Of a stretch of DNA of 14,105 nucleotides, positions 7,467 through 13,941 are shown in pieces. The DNA is taken from positions 1-14,105 of the forward strand of contig DESS01000190.1 in assembly GCA_002361335.1 (NCBI GenBank), in the 5' to 3' direction. The stretch is from Richelia sp. UBA3308. Its GTDB lineage: Bacteria > Cyanobacteriota > Cyanobacteriia > Cyanobacteriales > Nostocaceae. The translations under genes and the position numbers were made by a program. The notes under the pieces are model-generated. The model saw only the letters and a list, made by a program, of their open reading frames with translations. It had not been told where the DNA came from and did not search any database. The stretch's first letter is position 1. Each line of letters begins with the position of its first letter.

Positions 7467-8269
7467 TCATTTTGGCGATGTAAAAATAAATTTTGCTCCT
7501 TCTCCCAATTGAGATTCTACTTTAATTTCACCTCCCATACTATCGATAATTTTCTTGACAATCGCCAAACCAACTCCAGTACTTTCTTTGCGTTCGCCAG
7601 CTTCTAGGGTTTGAAAAATGGTAAAAATTTTCTGATGAAATTCTGGGGAAATACCAGCACCATCATAACTAACTGTGAATTAATAAAATTTTTCTTTATC
7701 ACTAGCCCAAATGTTTATGTATCCATAATTATGTGAGTGGTGCTTAATAGCATGACTAATAAGATGATAAAAAACTTGATTTAAAGCTAACTTTTGAGCG
7801 GTCGAAATTGGCATTTGAGATTTAATTTCAATTGTGAAATCAGCAGGAGGTGCAAGCAAATAAATTATCTCATCTAATAACTTTCCCATATCAACTGTTT
7901 CGGCCATGCGCTGAATACGTCCAACCCGAGAATATAATCCTTCCATGGGATAAACTCTTCCCCGTAGTAGTTGAAGTTGATGTTGGGATAATAAAAATTA
8001 TCTCGTTCTTCAAAATGAACTATATCAAATAATTTACTACTATTAGCTTCAATCTCATTCAATCCAGTAATTTCCAACCAACGCCGATTCACATATTTAA
8101 TTGTCCCATTTACATCCGCAATACAAATAAGATGATAAACGAAATCCCAAAATTGCAACTCACAATCAAGTAAATGTTGCTGTGAATTATTAACAGGTTC
8201 TAATTTAGATTGTAAGTATTGCCAATCTAAGTTACTTTTATTAGTATATTCAGAAGATTCCATAGTCAT
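7467..8269 (-). pseudogene. Decayed PAS-histidine kinase
   Basis: The remains of a soluble PAS-HisKA-HATPase kinase. The N-terminal part (8269 to about 8000) keeps the first half of a PAS fold (ICIADVNGTIKYVNRRWLEITGL, broken here: ICIADVNGT, then YVNRRWLEITG). Near 7986-8005 the frame shifts. The continuing frame starts with LLSQHQLQLLRGRVYPMEGL, the second helix of the dimerisation domain, so the rest of PAS and the whole H-box with its histidine are gone. The segment down to 7683 ends at an in-frame TAA (7680-7682), beyond which 70 in-frame codons (FTVSYDGAGI... to FIFTSPK, stop at 7467) complete the ATPase domain. The N-box reads LISHAIKHH (His for Asn) and the G1 box YDGAG (Tyr for the ATP-site Asp). 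The G2 box STGVGLAI remains. Confidence 0.85.
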
Positions 8270-8703
8270 CAGTTTATGTTTCCATATATTAATTTACGGC
8301 AAAGATACGAGTCAATATAAGAACTAATATAATAAGTAATAATTGCTTAGGGAAGATATTAAGAAACCTAAGTATTTTGGTACTTAAAACAAACAGTGTC
8401 TTATAACCGTAGTAATACAGTTTCCAGCATAGCTATTTCTTTTTATGAAACCAATATTCTAGAGAACAGTAGAATGTTCTGAATAAATCTATCTAAAGGT
8501 TGATGTCATAAAATTTGTGTATCTATCTACAGATGTATATTTTTACATTCACTAATGCACCAGAAATAAGTTAGCCTAGATTCCTTGTGTAGCGTTAATT
8601 TACAGAGAAAATACCATATTAATAAATATGGTAGTGTTGAATATGCATCATGTAATGCTTCAAAATAGAGGAAATATTAGAAGTAGGGTTAAAGGAACTA
8701 CAT
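8270..8703. other. Divergent promoter region
   Basis: 434 bp between the start of the dead kinase (minus strand) and the NarL-type regulator (plus strand). It must carry the promoters of both units. Apart from the palindrome at 8612-8633 and the Shine-Dalgarno AAAGGAA before the regulator, I see no gene or strong repeat. Promoter boxes cannot be assigned with confidence in such AT-rich DNA. Confidence 0.4.
8612..8633. promoter_or_regulatory. 22-bp palindrome, candidate operator
   Basis: Arms TACCATATT (8612-8620) and AATATGGTA (8625-8633) are exact complements around AATA. The site lies 70-92 bp before the ATG of the NarL/FixJ regulator, where an operator for a dimeric regulator could sit. 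Autoregulation is an inference from position and symmetry only. Confidence 0.5.
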
Positions 8704-9432
8704 ATGAAAGAAATAAAAGTTGTAATTATTGAAGACCATAATTTAACTCGAATTGGTTTAAAAGCAGCCCTGCAAGGGAGAGAAGATGTTAAAATTGTTG
8801 GGGAAGCTGCCAATGCTACAGAAGGTTTGAAGCTACTACAAATTTTAAGACCAGATGTGGCTACAGTTGATATTGGCTTACCAGATTTTGATGGTATCGA
8901 ATTAACTCGTAAATACCGAGAATTACAGGCACAAAGCGAAGAATACAAAACGAAAATATTAGTATTAACAATGCAAAATAGTGAGGAAGCTGTATTAGCT
9001 GCCTTGGGTGCTGGTGCCGATTCTTACTGTATGAAAGATATTGAAAGCGAAAAATTAATTGATGCACTTCTAGAAACCTACGAAGGAAATTCCTGGCTCG
9101 ATCCGAATATTGCTGATGTAGTGTTGCGAAAAATACGCGCAGAAACTGAAAGTCAAAAAGGTGAAAACAGTGAAGCTAATACAAAAACAATCTCCATTCG
9201 TGCTGTTGATTCTGAGATTGAAAAAGTAATTGAAACTTACCCTCTTACACCAAGAGAATTAGAAGTATTAGGATTAATAGTGGAAGGTTGTGATAACGCA
9301 GAAATTGCCAAACGGCTATTCCTGACAGTGGGAACCGTAAAAACCCATGTTCGCGGCATTTTGAGTAAACTATGTGTTGACGATCGCACTCAAGCAGCCG
9401 TGCGTGCATTACGCTCTGGGATTATCTCATGA
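8704..9432 (+). CDS. NarL/FixJ family response regulator (REC + LuxR HTH)
   Basis: A 242-residue DNA-binding response regulator. The receiver has E10-D11 (IIEDHNLTRIGLK), phosphoacceptor D56 (TVDIGLPDFDG), T89 (VLTMQN) and K111 (MKDI). A linker of about 45 residues (140-178) leads to a LuxR-type helix-turn-helix with the hallmark YPLTPRELEVLGLIVEGCDN at 179-198 and the recognition-helix segment TVGTVKTHVRGILSKL (208-223). It ends DDRTQAAVRALRSGII. It would bind DNA as a phosphorylated dimer. It is the only DNA-binding output among the receivers in this window and is transcribed away from the kinase cluster. The start is supported by AAAGGAA about eight bases upstream. A palindrome lies in its leader and a hairpin follows its stop. 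Confidence 0.94.
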   Translation: MKEIKVVIIEDHNLTRIGLKAALQGREDVKIVGEAANATEGLKLLQILRPDVATVDIGLPDFDGIELTRKYRELQAQSEEYKTKILVLTMQNSEEAVLAALGAGADSYCMKDIESEKLIDALLETYEGNSWLDPNIADVVLRKIRAETESQKGENSEANTKTISIRAVDSEIEKVIETYPLTPRELEVLGLIVEGCDNAEIAKRLFLTVGTVKTHVRGILSKLCVDDRTQAAVRALRSGIIS

Positions 9433-9510
9433 AAACTGGTAACTGCACTCAACCGAGAACGGCTATATTGATTGATAAAAATAAATTTTAAACATAGGTT
9501 ATAACTATAA

Positions 9511-9541
9511 GTTGGGTTATTTTTTTGTAAATCAACCCAAC
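9511..9541. terminator. Candidate terminator between convergent genes
   Basis: GTTGGGTT (9511-9518) pairs exactly with AACCCAAC (9534-9541). The T-run lies in the 15-base loop rather than after the stem, so the fit to a classical intrinsic terminator is poor. The position, about 80 bp past the regulator and 80 bp past the convergent channel gene, favours a terminator shared by both. Confidence 0.45.
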
Positions 9542-9624
9542 ATAAAATAGTTTAAAATACTTATTTGTTAACTTGAAACTTTTGCGGTTATAGGAATTTT
9601 ACTAATTTTAAAATTTTGCATTCT

Positions 9625-10542
9625 CTATTCATTTGATTGCATTACTTTATGATGATTATTGGAGTTATTGTCTGGTTTTGATATTTCTTGGTAGTCGTTG
9701 TATTGTTTCTGATTATAGAAATAAAGAGTACGTATTGGGTAAGGAATTACAATATTGGCATTATCTAATGCTTTCTTAATATTAGTTATTGCCCTTGTTT
9801 TTACATGACGTACTTGTTTTTGCTGTGGCAATGTCCAGTAGCGAACGATGAAATCTATTGAACTATCACTAAAGCTGACTAAATCTATTTCTGGAGCAGG
9901 TTCAGCTAATACACCCTCTACTAGAGAAATCGTTTTTTCCAATATTTGAGATGCTTTAGGTAGGGGGGTATTGTAATCTACTCCAACTGATAAATCGGTT
10001 CTTCTACTTTCAAAAGCAGTTCTTACCAATACCGCACTTGTAAACACTGTAGAATTAGGTAATAAAACTTTTTCACCAGTATATGTGTGAATTTGAGTAG
10101 TCCGAATATCAACTTGTTCTACAGTTCCTTCATAATTCCCTATGACAATTTGATCGCCGATTTTAAAGGGTTGTTGTAATAATAAAAGTATTCCTGCAAG
10201 AAAATTTTTGGAAATATCCTGAAAAGCAAAACCTATTGCAACAGAGCTAAGTCCCAATGTAGCAATAATATCGCCCAACCTTAATCCGGGAAAAACAATT
10301 ACACAGGCAATAATAATTCCTATAGTCCAAGTTGTAACATAAACTGTTTTAGACAGCAAAAGTTGAAGAGATTTACTACGAATTGTTCTTTGTGCAATCT
10401 TAGTAGCGATACCCTTAAAAAACTCAGCCGCAAAACGCGTTAAAAACAACATTATTAAGGCTGTTACAAGGGCTGGAAGAATTTGTACTGTATTACCAAT
10501 CAGTTCTTTTAAGCTGTTCTTAATTGTTTCTATGATATTCAT
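9625..10542 (-). CDS. MscS-family small-conductance mechanosensitive channel
   Basis: A 305-residue inner-membrane channel close in size to E. coli MscS. Three hydrophobic segments are seen at about 17-38, 68-86 and 91-122. The third is the pore-lining helix in the form LGLSSVAIGFAFQD followed by ISKNFLAGILLL. The beta-domain signature PFKIGDQIVIGNYEGTVEQVD follows (125-145), then the LPNSTVFTSA block (161-170). The soluble C-terminal part contains the family's cytoplasmic vestibule. The last 25 residues or so are Asn/Gln/His-rich and not conserved in the family. Such channels open under membrane tension during osmotic downshock and release solutes. It is separated by nearly 190 bp from the lipoprotein gene upstream, with a terminator between, so it is probably transcribed alone. 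Confidence 0.93.
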   Translation of the reverse strand: MNIIETIKNSLKELIGNTVQILPALVTALIMLFLTRFAAEFFKGIATKIAQRTIRSKSLQLLLSKTVYVTTWTIGIIIACVIVFPGLRLGDIIATLGLSSVAIGFAFQDISKNFLAGILLLLQQPFKIGDQIVIGNYEGTVEQVDIRTTQIHTYTGEKVLLPNSTVFTSAVLVRTAFESRRTDLSVGVDYNTPLPKASQILEKTISLVEGVLAEPAPEIDLVSFSDSSIDFIVRYWTLPQQKQVRHVKTRAITNIKKALDNANIVIPYPIRTLYFYNQKQYNDYQEISKPDNNSNNHHKVMQSNE

Positions 10543-10651
10543 ACTTGATTGATATTTTTAGCAGTTTATGTACATTCCAAAAAAATCAGCTATATCAACT
10601 AAAACGATTTTGTGTTTGATTAGTTATTGTTCGAGAGATAATTAGTAAATG

Positions 10652-10675
10652 TCAAATAAAACAGCCAAAAGGCTG
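10652..10675 (-). terminator. Rho-independent terminator of the lipoprotein gene
   Basis: On the minus strand CAGCC (complement of 10671-10675) and GGCTG (complement of 10662-10666) pair around TTTT. They are followed directly by TTTTATTT. This is a classical short GC-rich hairpin with a U-tract, about 57 bp past the stop at 10732. Confidence 0.75.
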
Positions 10676-10731
10676 AGAAAAGCGATCAAATTTCTAGTCC
10701 CAACCTCAGCAAAAAATTTAACAGATTTGTA

Positions 10732-11517
10732 TTAATCGGAAATTGCAGAAGGATATACTCTATCAGCTACAAATACAGGTTTAGTAGTGTATTCGGCTTC
10801 TAACTTCTGCTTAAGTTGCAAATCCCAACCTAAATCATATTCCCGTTCAAATTCAGCAGCAATAAATGGACGAAGTACTCCGGTAACTGCTACTACTTGA
10901 TCATCTTTAATAACTGCTTTCGGATTAGGGTTGAGAACTAACAAATCCGTAGCGCCAAATAACTTCTCTTCATCCAAGGTAAAGATATTAGGGTTTTGAA
11001 TATCTTCAACTTCACCCGTTACCGCAAGTCGCTTATTATAGTATTTTTCCGGATTTTTGGTAATATCGCCTGGATCGGGAGATAATGCAATAGACTGAGC
11101 AATAATTGTAGGTTTGTTCTCATAGTCTACATAATATTGTCTGTCTAATTTCAGGTTGTATTCCCGTTCGACATCAGCAATTACTAAATTACGAACTACA
11201 CCTGTTACCTGAACTTCTATATCGTCATCACCAGGTAAAGTAAAAGGTTCACCGGAAGCATTAATAACCAAAATAGGTTCGCTACCAAAGAATTTTTCAT
11301 CACTAACAGTAAAGGAAGCGGGACCTACTTTATCTAATGGTTCGCTTCTTACAGTAACATTTTTACCAGCTAATTGTGCAGTATTATCTACAACTTCTTT
11401 AGTAGTAACGTTTCCCCCTGTAGGAATATTTGCTTCTTCGTTGTTAGCACAAGCGGGAAGCACTAAAGCTATTAAAGATAAAGTAATTACACCCTGAAAT
11501 CTCCAAAACTTATTCAT
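10732..11517 (-). CDS. Internally duplicated lipoprotein, function unknown
   Basis: I prefer the ATG at 11517 (261 residues). It gives MNKFWRFQG, a hydrophobic core (10-20) and a lipobox LPAC with Cys23, preceded by AAGGGTG about seven bases upstream. The longer start at 11577 would put 20 charged residues before the signal peptide. The mature part contains two copies of a domain of about 95 residues (about 50-145 and 160-255). Shared landmarks are FTVSDEKFFG / FTLDEEKLFG, ILVIN / LLVLN, VQVTGVVRNLVIADVEREYNL / VAVTGVLRPFIAAEFEREYDL, and YENKPTIIAQ / YTTKPVFVAD. The pattern suggests a small beta-rich fold, but I cannot name the family. It is probably anchored to a membrane facing the periplasm. 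It may be co-transcribed with the secreted protein gene 104 bp upstream. Confidence 0.8.
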   Translation of the reverse strand: MNKFWRFQGVITLSLIALVLPACANNEEANIPTGGNVTTKEVVDNTAQLAGKNVTVRSEPLDKVGPASFTVSDEKFFGSEPILVINASGEPFTLPGDDDIEVQVTGVVRNLVIADVEREYNLKLDRQYYVDYENKPTIIAQSIALSPDPGDITKNPEKYYNKRLAVTGEVEDIQNPNIFTLDEEKLFGATDLLVLNPNPKAVIKDDQVVAVTGVLRPFIAAEFEREYDLGWDLQLKQKLEAEYTTKPVFVADRVYPSAISD

Positions 11518-11621
11518 AGATACACCCTTAATTTGATTAAAACTAAACAATTTATTCTTTTTACGAACTCGATTCATTTTCTTTAAACTTTCAAATTACA
11601 ATCAACCCTACTAGTGGATGA

Positions 11622-12251
11622 TTAATTCAAAAATACATCGCCATCTTGTTGAATTCTTAAAACACCCTGGTTATTATCAAAAGTTGTTTTTTCATCCAAA
11701 GTAACTGTTAACATTCCCTCTTGTTCAGTAGACATCGGGATTACTCTTAACAACCCTCTATCTTCTCTTATCATAGTGATTGTTGCAGGTGTGGGAATAT
11801 CCCGTAAAACAACTTCTTCTCCACCTTCTAAATACCTAACTTGAGTATGTTTAAGAGCTTGATAAGAAATACGAGCATTAGTATCGTTTTTCAATATCAC
11901 ACTTACTTTACCTGCTATAGGCTTGATAGTAGCAATAGCATTCGCACGATCTTCGGGAAGAGGTGGCTGTATTGGTTTTACATTTGTAACCGGGGGTACT
12001 ACATTGATAGATTGATCTACAGCTTCTCCGGTTTGTTTCCAACGGGTAGTTGCAGCATTAGGCGTACATCCTGCTGGTACTATCAACTTGCTGTTGTAAG
12101 GTTCTTCATAATAAATTTTAGGACAGGGATTGCGCTTCGGATTTGGACGTTTAGGAATCCCATAAGCAGTTAATGGAAGGAATGGAATCAGAATTGCAAA
12201 GCTGCTGAAAAGTTTTTTCCAGGTTTTAATATCTCTCTTTTCCTTAAGCAT
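11622..12251 (-). CDS. Secreted protein of unknown function
   Basis: A 209-residue protein with an N-terminal signal peptide: basic start (KEKRDIKTWKK), hydrophobic core (about 14-28) and probable cleavage after TAYG (31). The mature start is Pro/Lys-rich (IPKRPNPKRNPCPK) and has two cysteines (C43, C62) that could form a disulfide in the periplasm. A proline-rich linker (about 84-98) leads to a C-terminal region of alternating hydrophobic residues that looks beta-sheet-rich (IAGKVSVILKND, VVLRDI, GMLTVTLDEKT, GVLRIQQDGDVFL). I do not recognise a family. It precedes the duplicated lipoprotein gene in the same direction, 104 bp apart, so both may serve the cell envelope. Its leader carries a duplicated Shine-Dalgarno. 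Confidence 0.78.
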   Translation of the reverse strand: MLKEKRDIKTWKKLFSSFAILIPFLPLTAYGIPKRPNPKRNPCPKIYYEEPYNSKLIVPAGCTPNAATTRWKQTGEAVDQSINVVPPVTNVKPIQPPLPEDRANAIATIKPIAGKVSVILKNDTNARISYQALKHTQVRYLEGGEEVVLRDIPTPATITMIREDRGLLRVIPMSTEQEGMLTVTLDEKTTFDNNQGVLRIQQDGDVFLN

Positions 12252-12276
12252 AAATATCTCCTTAAATCTCCTTAAA
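12252..12276 (-). promoter_or_regulatory. Duplicated Shine-Dalgarno
   Basis: TTTAAGGAGA occurs twice in direct tandem (minus strand, 12276-12267 and 12266-12257). The proximal AGGAG is six bases from the ATG and is the functional candidate. The distal one is 16 bases away, too far for normal initiation. It supports the chosen start of the secreted protein gene. Confidence 0.7.
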
Positions 12277-12592
12277 TGTTCTTCGGTAGTTAGTTAATTT
12301 TCTAGATGCACATATTTATATCGAGAATTTTAAACTTTTAATTTTTATTGTTTAAATTCTTTAGATTTACTTAGATTAGAATTGAATTGTAAACAACTTG
12401 ATAACTAGATCTAAATCAAATTAATAACTAACTGACTTTAATATTAATTTATACTCTTTCAATAAAAATTTATTCTAGCCAAGGCAAGATTTATGTTGAA
12501 TACATATATCTATCTTTAGAAAGAATGTTCAATATCTTCAGAAATAGTAGAGTCACCACTTGTTTTAAGTATTTCGACCAAATAAATCAATA

Positions 12593-12623
12593 ATATCAAG
12601 TTCGGATGAATACTTATAATCAA
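12593..12623. repeat. Copy of the end of the 4190-4323 element
   Basis: Starts ATATCAAGTTCGGAT and matches the reverse complement of 4293-4323 at 30 of 31 positions. No matching opposite end is seen in the window, so it is either a solitary or a truncated copy. Confidence 0.8.
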
Positions 12624-12724
12624 GTTAGTAGATATTTTTTTTAGAAATAATTAAGGCAACTGGATATAACTCTATCAATATACCTGTAATATTATGTCCG
12701 GTTAAACAGTTATCATATTTGATC

Positions 12725-12766
12725 TGAGTAATGAGTAATGAGTAATAAGTAATGAGTAATAAGTAT
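12725..12766. repeat. Heptanucleotide tandem repeat (TGAGTAA), 6 units
   Basis: Six 7-bp units: three TGAGTAA, then TAAGTAA, TGAGTAA and a last TAAGTAT. The same heptamer, read on the other strand, forms the long array at 13942-14105, including the TAAGTAA variant. Such short tandem repeats are typical of Nostoc- and Calothrix-type genomes. Confidence 0.92.
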
Positions 12767-12793
12767 TCATGAGTAGTGGAACGGAGTAACGAT

Positions 12794-12822
12794 TAGCAAT
12801 CGCAAGACGGCGGCGATTGCTA
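12794..12822. repeat. Perfect 10-bp stem hairpin
   Basis: TAGCAATCGC (12794-12803) pairs exactly with GCGATTGCTA (12813-12822) across a 9-base loop. An outer GAGTA (12784-12788) and TACTC (12826-12830) extend the foldback. It lies inside the element at 12694-12874. It is much more GC-rich than its surroundings. Confidence 0.8.
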
Positions 12823-12880
12823 CCCTACTCTTCGAGAACACGCCCTTCGCAATGACGGTTGTTTAACTGGACATCATATA

Positions 12881-13000
12881 ATACCATTTCTTTATAAAGA
12901 TGCGCCGAATTTAAGCCACCCCACCGGTGGGCTTTGTTTGGGTAGCCCCACCATAGCCTTTTGGAGGGCGATTAAACGCAGCCTCATACAGAATTGGTAT
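12881..13000. mobile_element. 120-bp element with inverted ATACCAATTCT ends
   Basis: ATACCATTTCT (12881-12891) is mirrored by AGAATTGGTAT (12990-13000), 10 of 11 bases. A 12-bp perfect palindrome CCCACCGGTGGG (12920-12931) lies inside. It abuts the preceding element with six bases between. The GGTAT end motif also occurs alone at about 3713 and 4357. It is non-coding and probably a dispersed repeat. Confidence 0.45.
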
Positions 13001-13080
13001 AACTAGAGACAAATAGTTTTTTTTAGAGAAAAAAGAACAGATTTTATTGCTGGTAAATTAAATCTTTATAAAAAAAATAA

Positions 13081-13839
13081 TCATAAAGTTAAAAGTAAAA
13101 CAGTATAAATTGCTGCACCTAATGCAAAAGACCAAAAACAGCTTTCTCGTTCTTCCGGAAGCTCTTCTTTAAGGACATTAAGAATAATACTTCCTGCTAA
13201 AAAAGCAAAAAGAACAGCGATCGCAGCTTCTCCAATATGAGTACCACTACCTATTACCCATCCGGCGATAATTGCTGCTGCTAATATCCAGCGTCCGATA
13301 TTGTCGTAAATATGCTTATGATTTTCTCGCAATCCAAAATCGTTGACAACAAAGTGAAGCGCCATTGCTAAACTATATAACAATAAACCTTGTATAGTTG
13401 ACTCTTCTCGATGCATCAACAAGTAGCCAATTAAAGCATTGTAAAAAGTAAAAGAAACAATGTGTACCCAAAATACAGCTTGTGTTGTAACGTCTCCTTT
13501 ACCTGCTTTTTCTTGATTGTCGCGAGATTCAATTGCCATTTTTTCTAAACTGTAAAATGCAATTAATCCCAGAAGTGCAAGTAAATAAACGTGGTGTTCT
13601 AAATAAGAAATTAATCCTTTTTGTGCTTCTTCTAAAACAGCTTGATGTTCGTTTAATTCCGGTAGAATATGCACAAAAACATAAGCCACCGATACGCCGC
13701 CAGCAGCACTCAGCCAGCGACTGCGAGGAGCTTTGATAAACTGGATTTTTCCACAAAATAAATGAGTTAATGCTAATCCAAATGCAATTAATGCCGTTGA
13801 AATAAAATTAAAGGATGTAGATGATAATGATACATTCAT
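13081..13839 (-). CDS. ZIP-like multi-pass membrane protein
   Basis: A 252-residue integral membrane protein with about eight hydrophobic segments (roughly 11-29, 45-62, 82-100, 120-142, 149-166, 183-199, 203-224, 233-251), the number expected for ZIP metal transporters. Polar residues that could bind metal lie in or next to the segments: H56 and E61 (VFVHILPEL), H82-H83, H126, H162 with N166-D167 (LHFVVNDFGL), and E225-E226 (NVLKEELPEE). The central His-xxx-Asn-Asp pattern is ZIP-like, but the canonical HNxxD and HExPHE motifs are not present as such, so transport of zinc or another divalent ion is only suggested. The region between segments 3 and 4 is charged and cytoplasmic-like. There is no clear Shine-Dalgarno. 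The gene lies between two heptamer arrays. Confidence 0.65.
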   Translation of the reverse strand: MNVSLSSTSFNFISTALIAFGLALTHLFCGKIQFIKAPRSRWLSAAGGVSVAYVFVHILPELNEHQAVLEEAQKGLISYLEHHVYLLALLGLIAFYSLEKMAIESRDNQEKAGKGDVTTQAVFWVHIVSFTFYNALIGYLLMHREESTIQGLLLYSLAMALHFVVNDFGLRENHKHIYDNIGRWILAAAIIAGWVIGSGTHIGEAAIAVLFAFLAGSIILNVLKEELPEERESCFWSFALGAAIYTVLLLTL

Positions 13840-13941
13840 TAATAAATTATTAAGGGATTAAATTAATCAGTCGTTTATCAGATTTTACCTCAATTTCTCG
13901 GAGCTTAAAGACTTTAGGCTACATTTGGAGTCTGTATATAT

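Larger units (their letters stand above)
12694..12874. mobile_element. Element of about 180 bp with 15-bp inverted ends
   Basis: ATGTCCGGTTAAACA (12694-12708) is mirrored by TGTTTAACTGGACAT (12860-12874) with one mismatch. Inside are a six-unit heptamer array and a strong hairpin. It contains no open frame. It resembles a foldback or MITE-like unit; no target duplication is evident, so mobility is unproven. Confidence 0.5.
12277..13080. other. Repeat-rich intergenic region
   Basis: About 800 bp without a gene. Bases 12277-12590 are AT-rich and include the promoter region of the secreted protein gene. Then follow a copy of the end of the 4190-4323 element (12593-12623), an inverted-repeat element (12694-12874) containing a heptamer array and a hairpin, and a second inverted-repeat element (12881-13000). 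The last 80 bp lie downstream of the ZIP-like gene; no clear terminator is seen. Confidence 0.6.

Noticed and set aside
7680..7946. An independent small protein starting at the ATG at 7946
   Set aside because: Its sequence is the inner part of a kinase and is continued in frame past its stop by the rest of the ATPase domain; it is a fragment of the pseudogene.
7874..7985. The PAS frame continuing to 7874 as a genuine C-terminus
   Set aside because: The residues after the junction do not look like PAS, while another frame over the same bases encodes a recognisable kinase helix and ATPase domain.
8619..9067. Open frames antisense to the NarL/FixJ regulator
   Set aside because: They overlap a regulator with full receiver and helix-turn-helix signatures and show no protein character of their own.
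11518..11577. Upstream start (11577) for the duplicated lipoprotein
   Set aside because: It would put about 20 mostly charged residues ahead of a standard lipoprotein signal peptide, and the inner ATG at 11517 has a better ribosome binding site.
13529..13756. Overlapping open frames on both strands inside the ZIP-like gene
   Set aside because: They are cysteine- and serine-rich shadow frames of a clear membrane protein gene.
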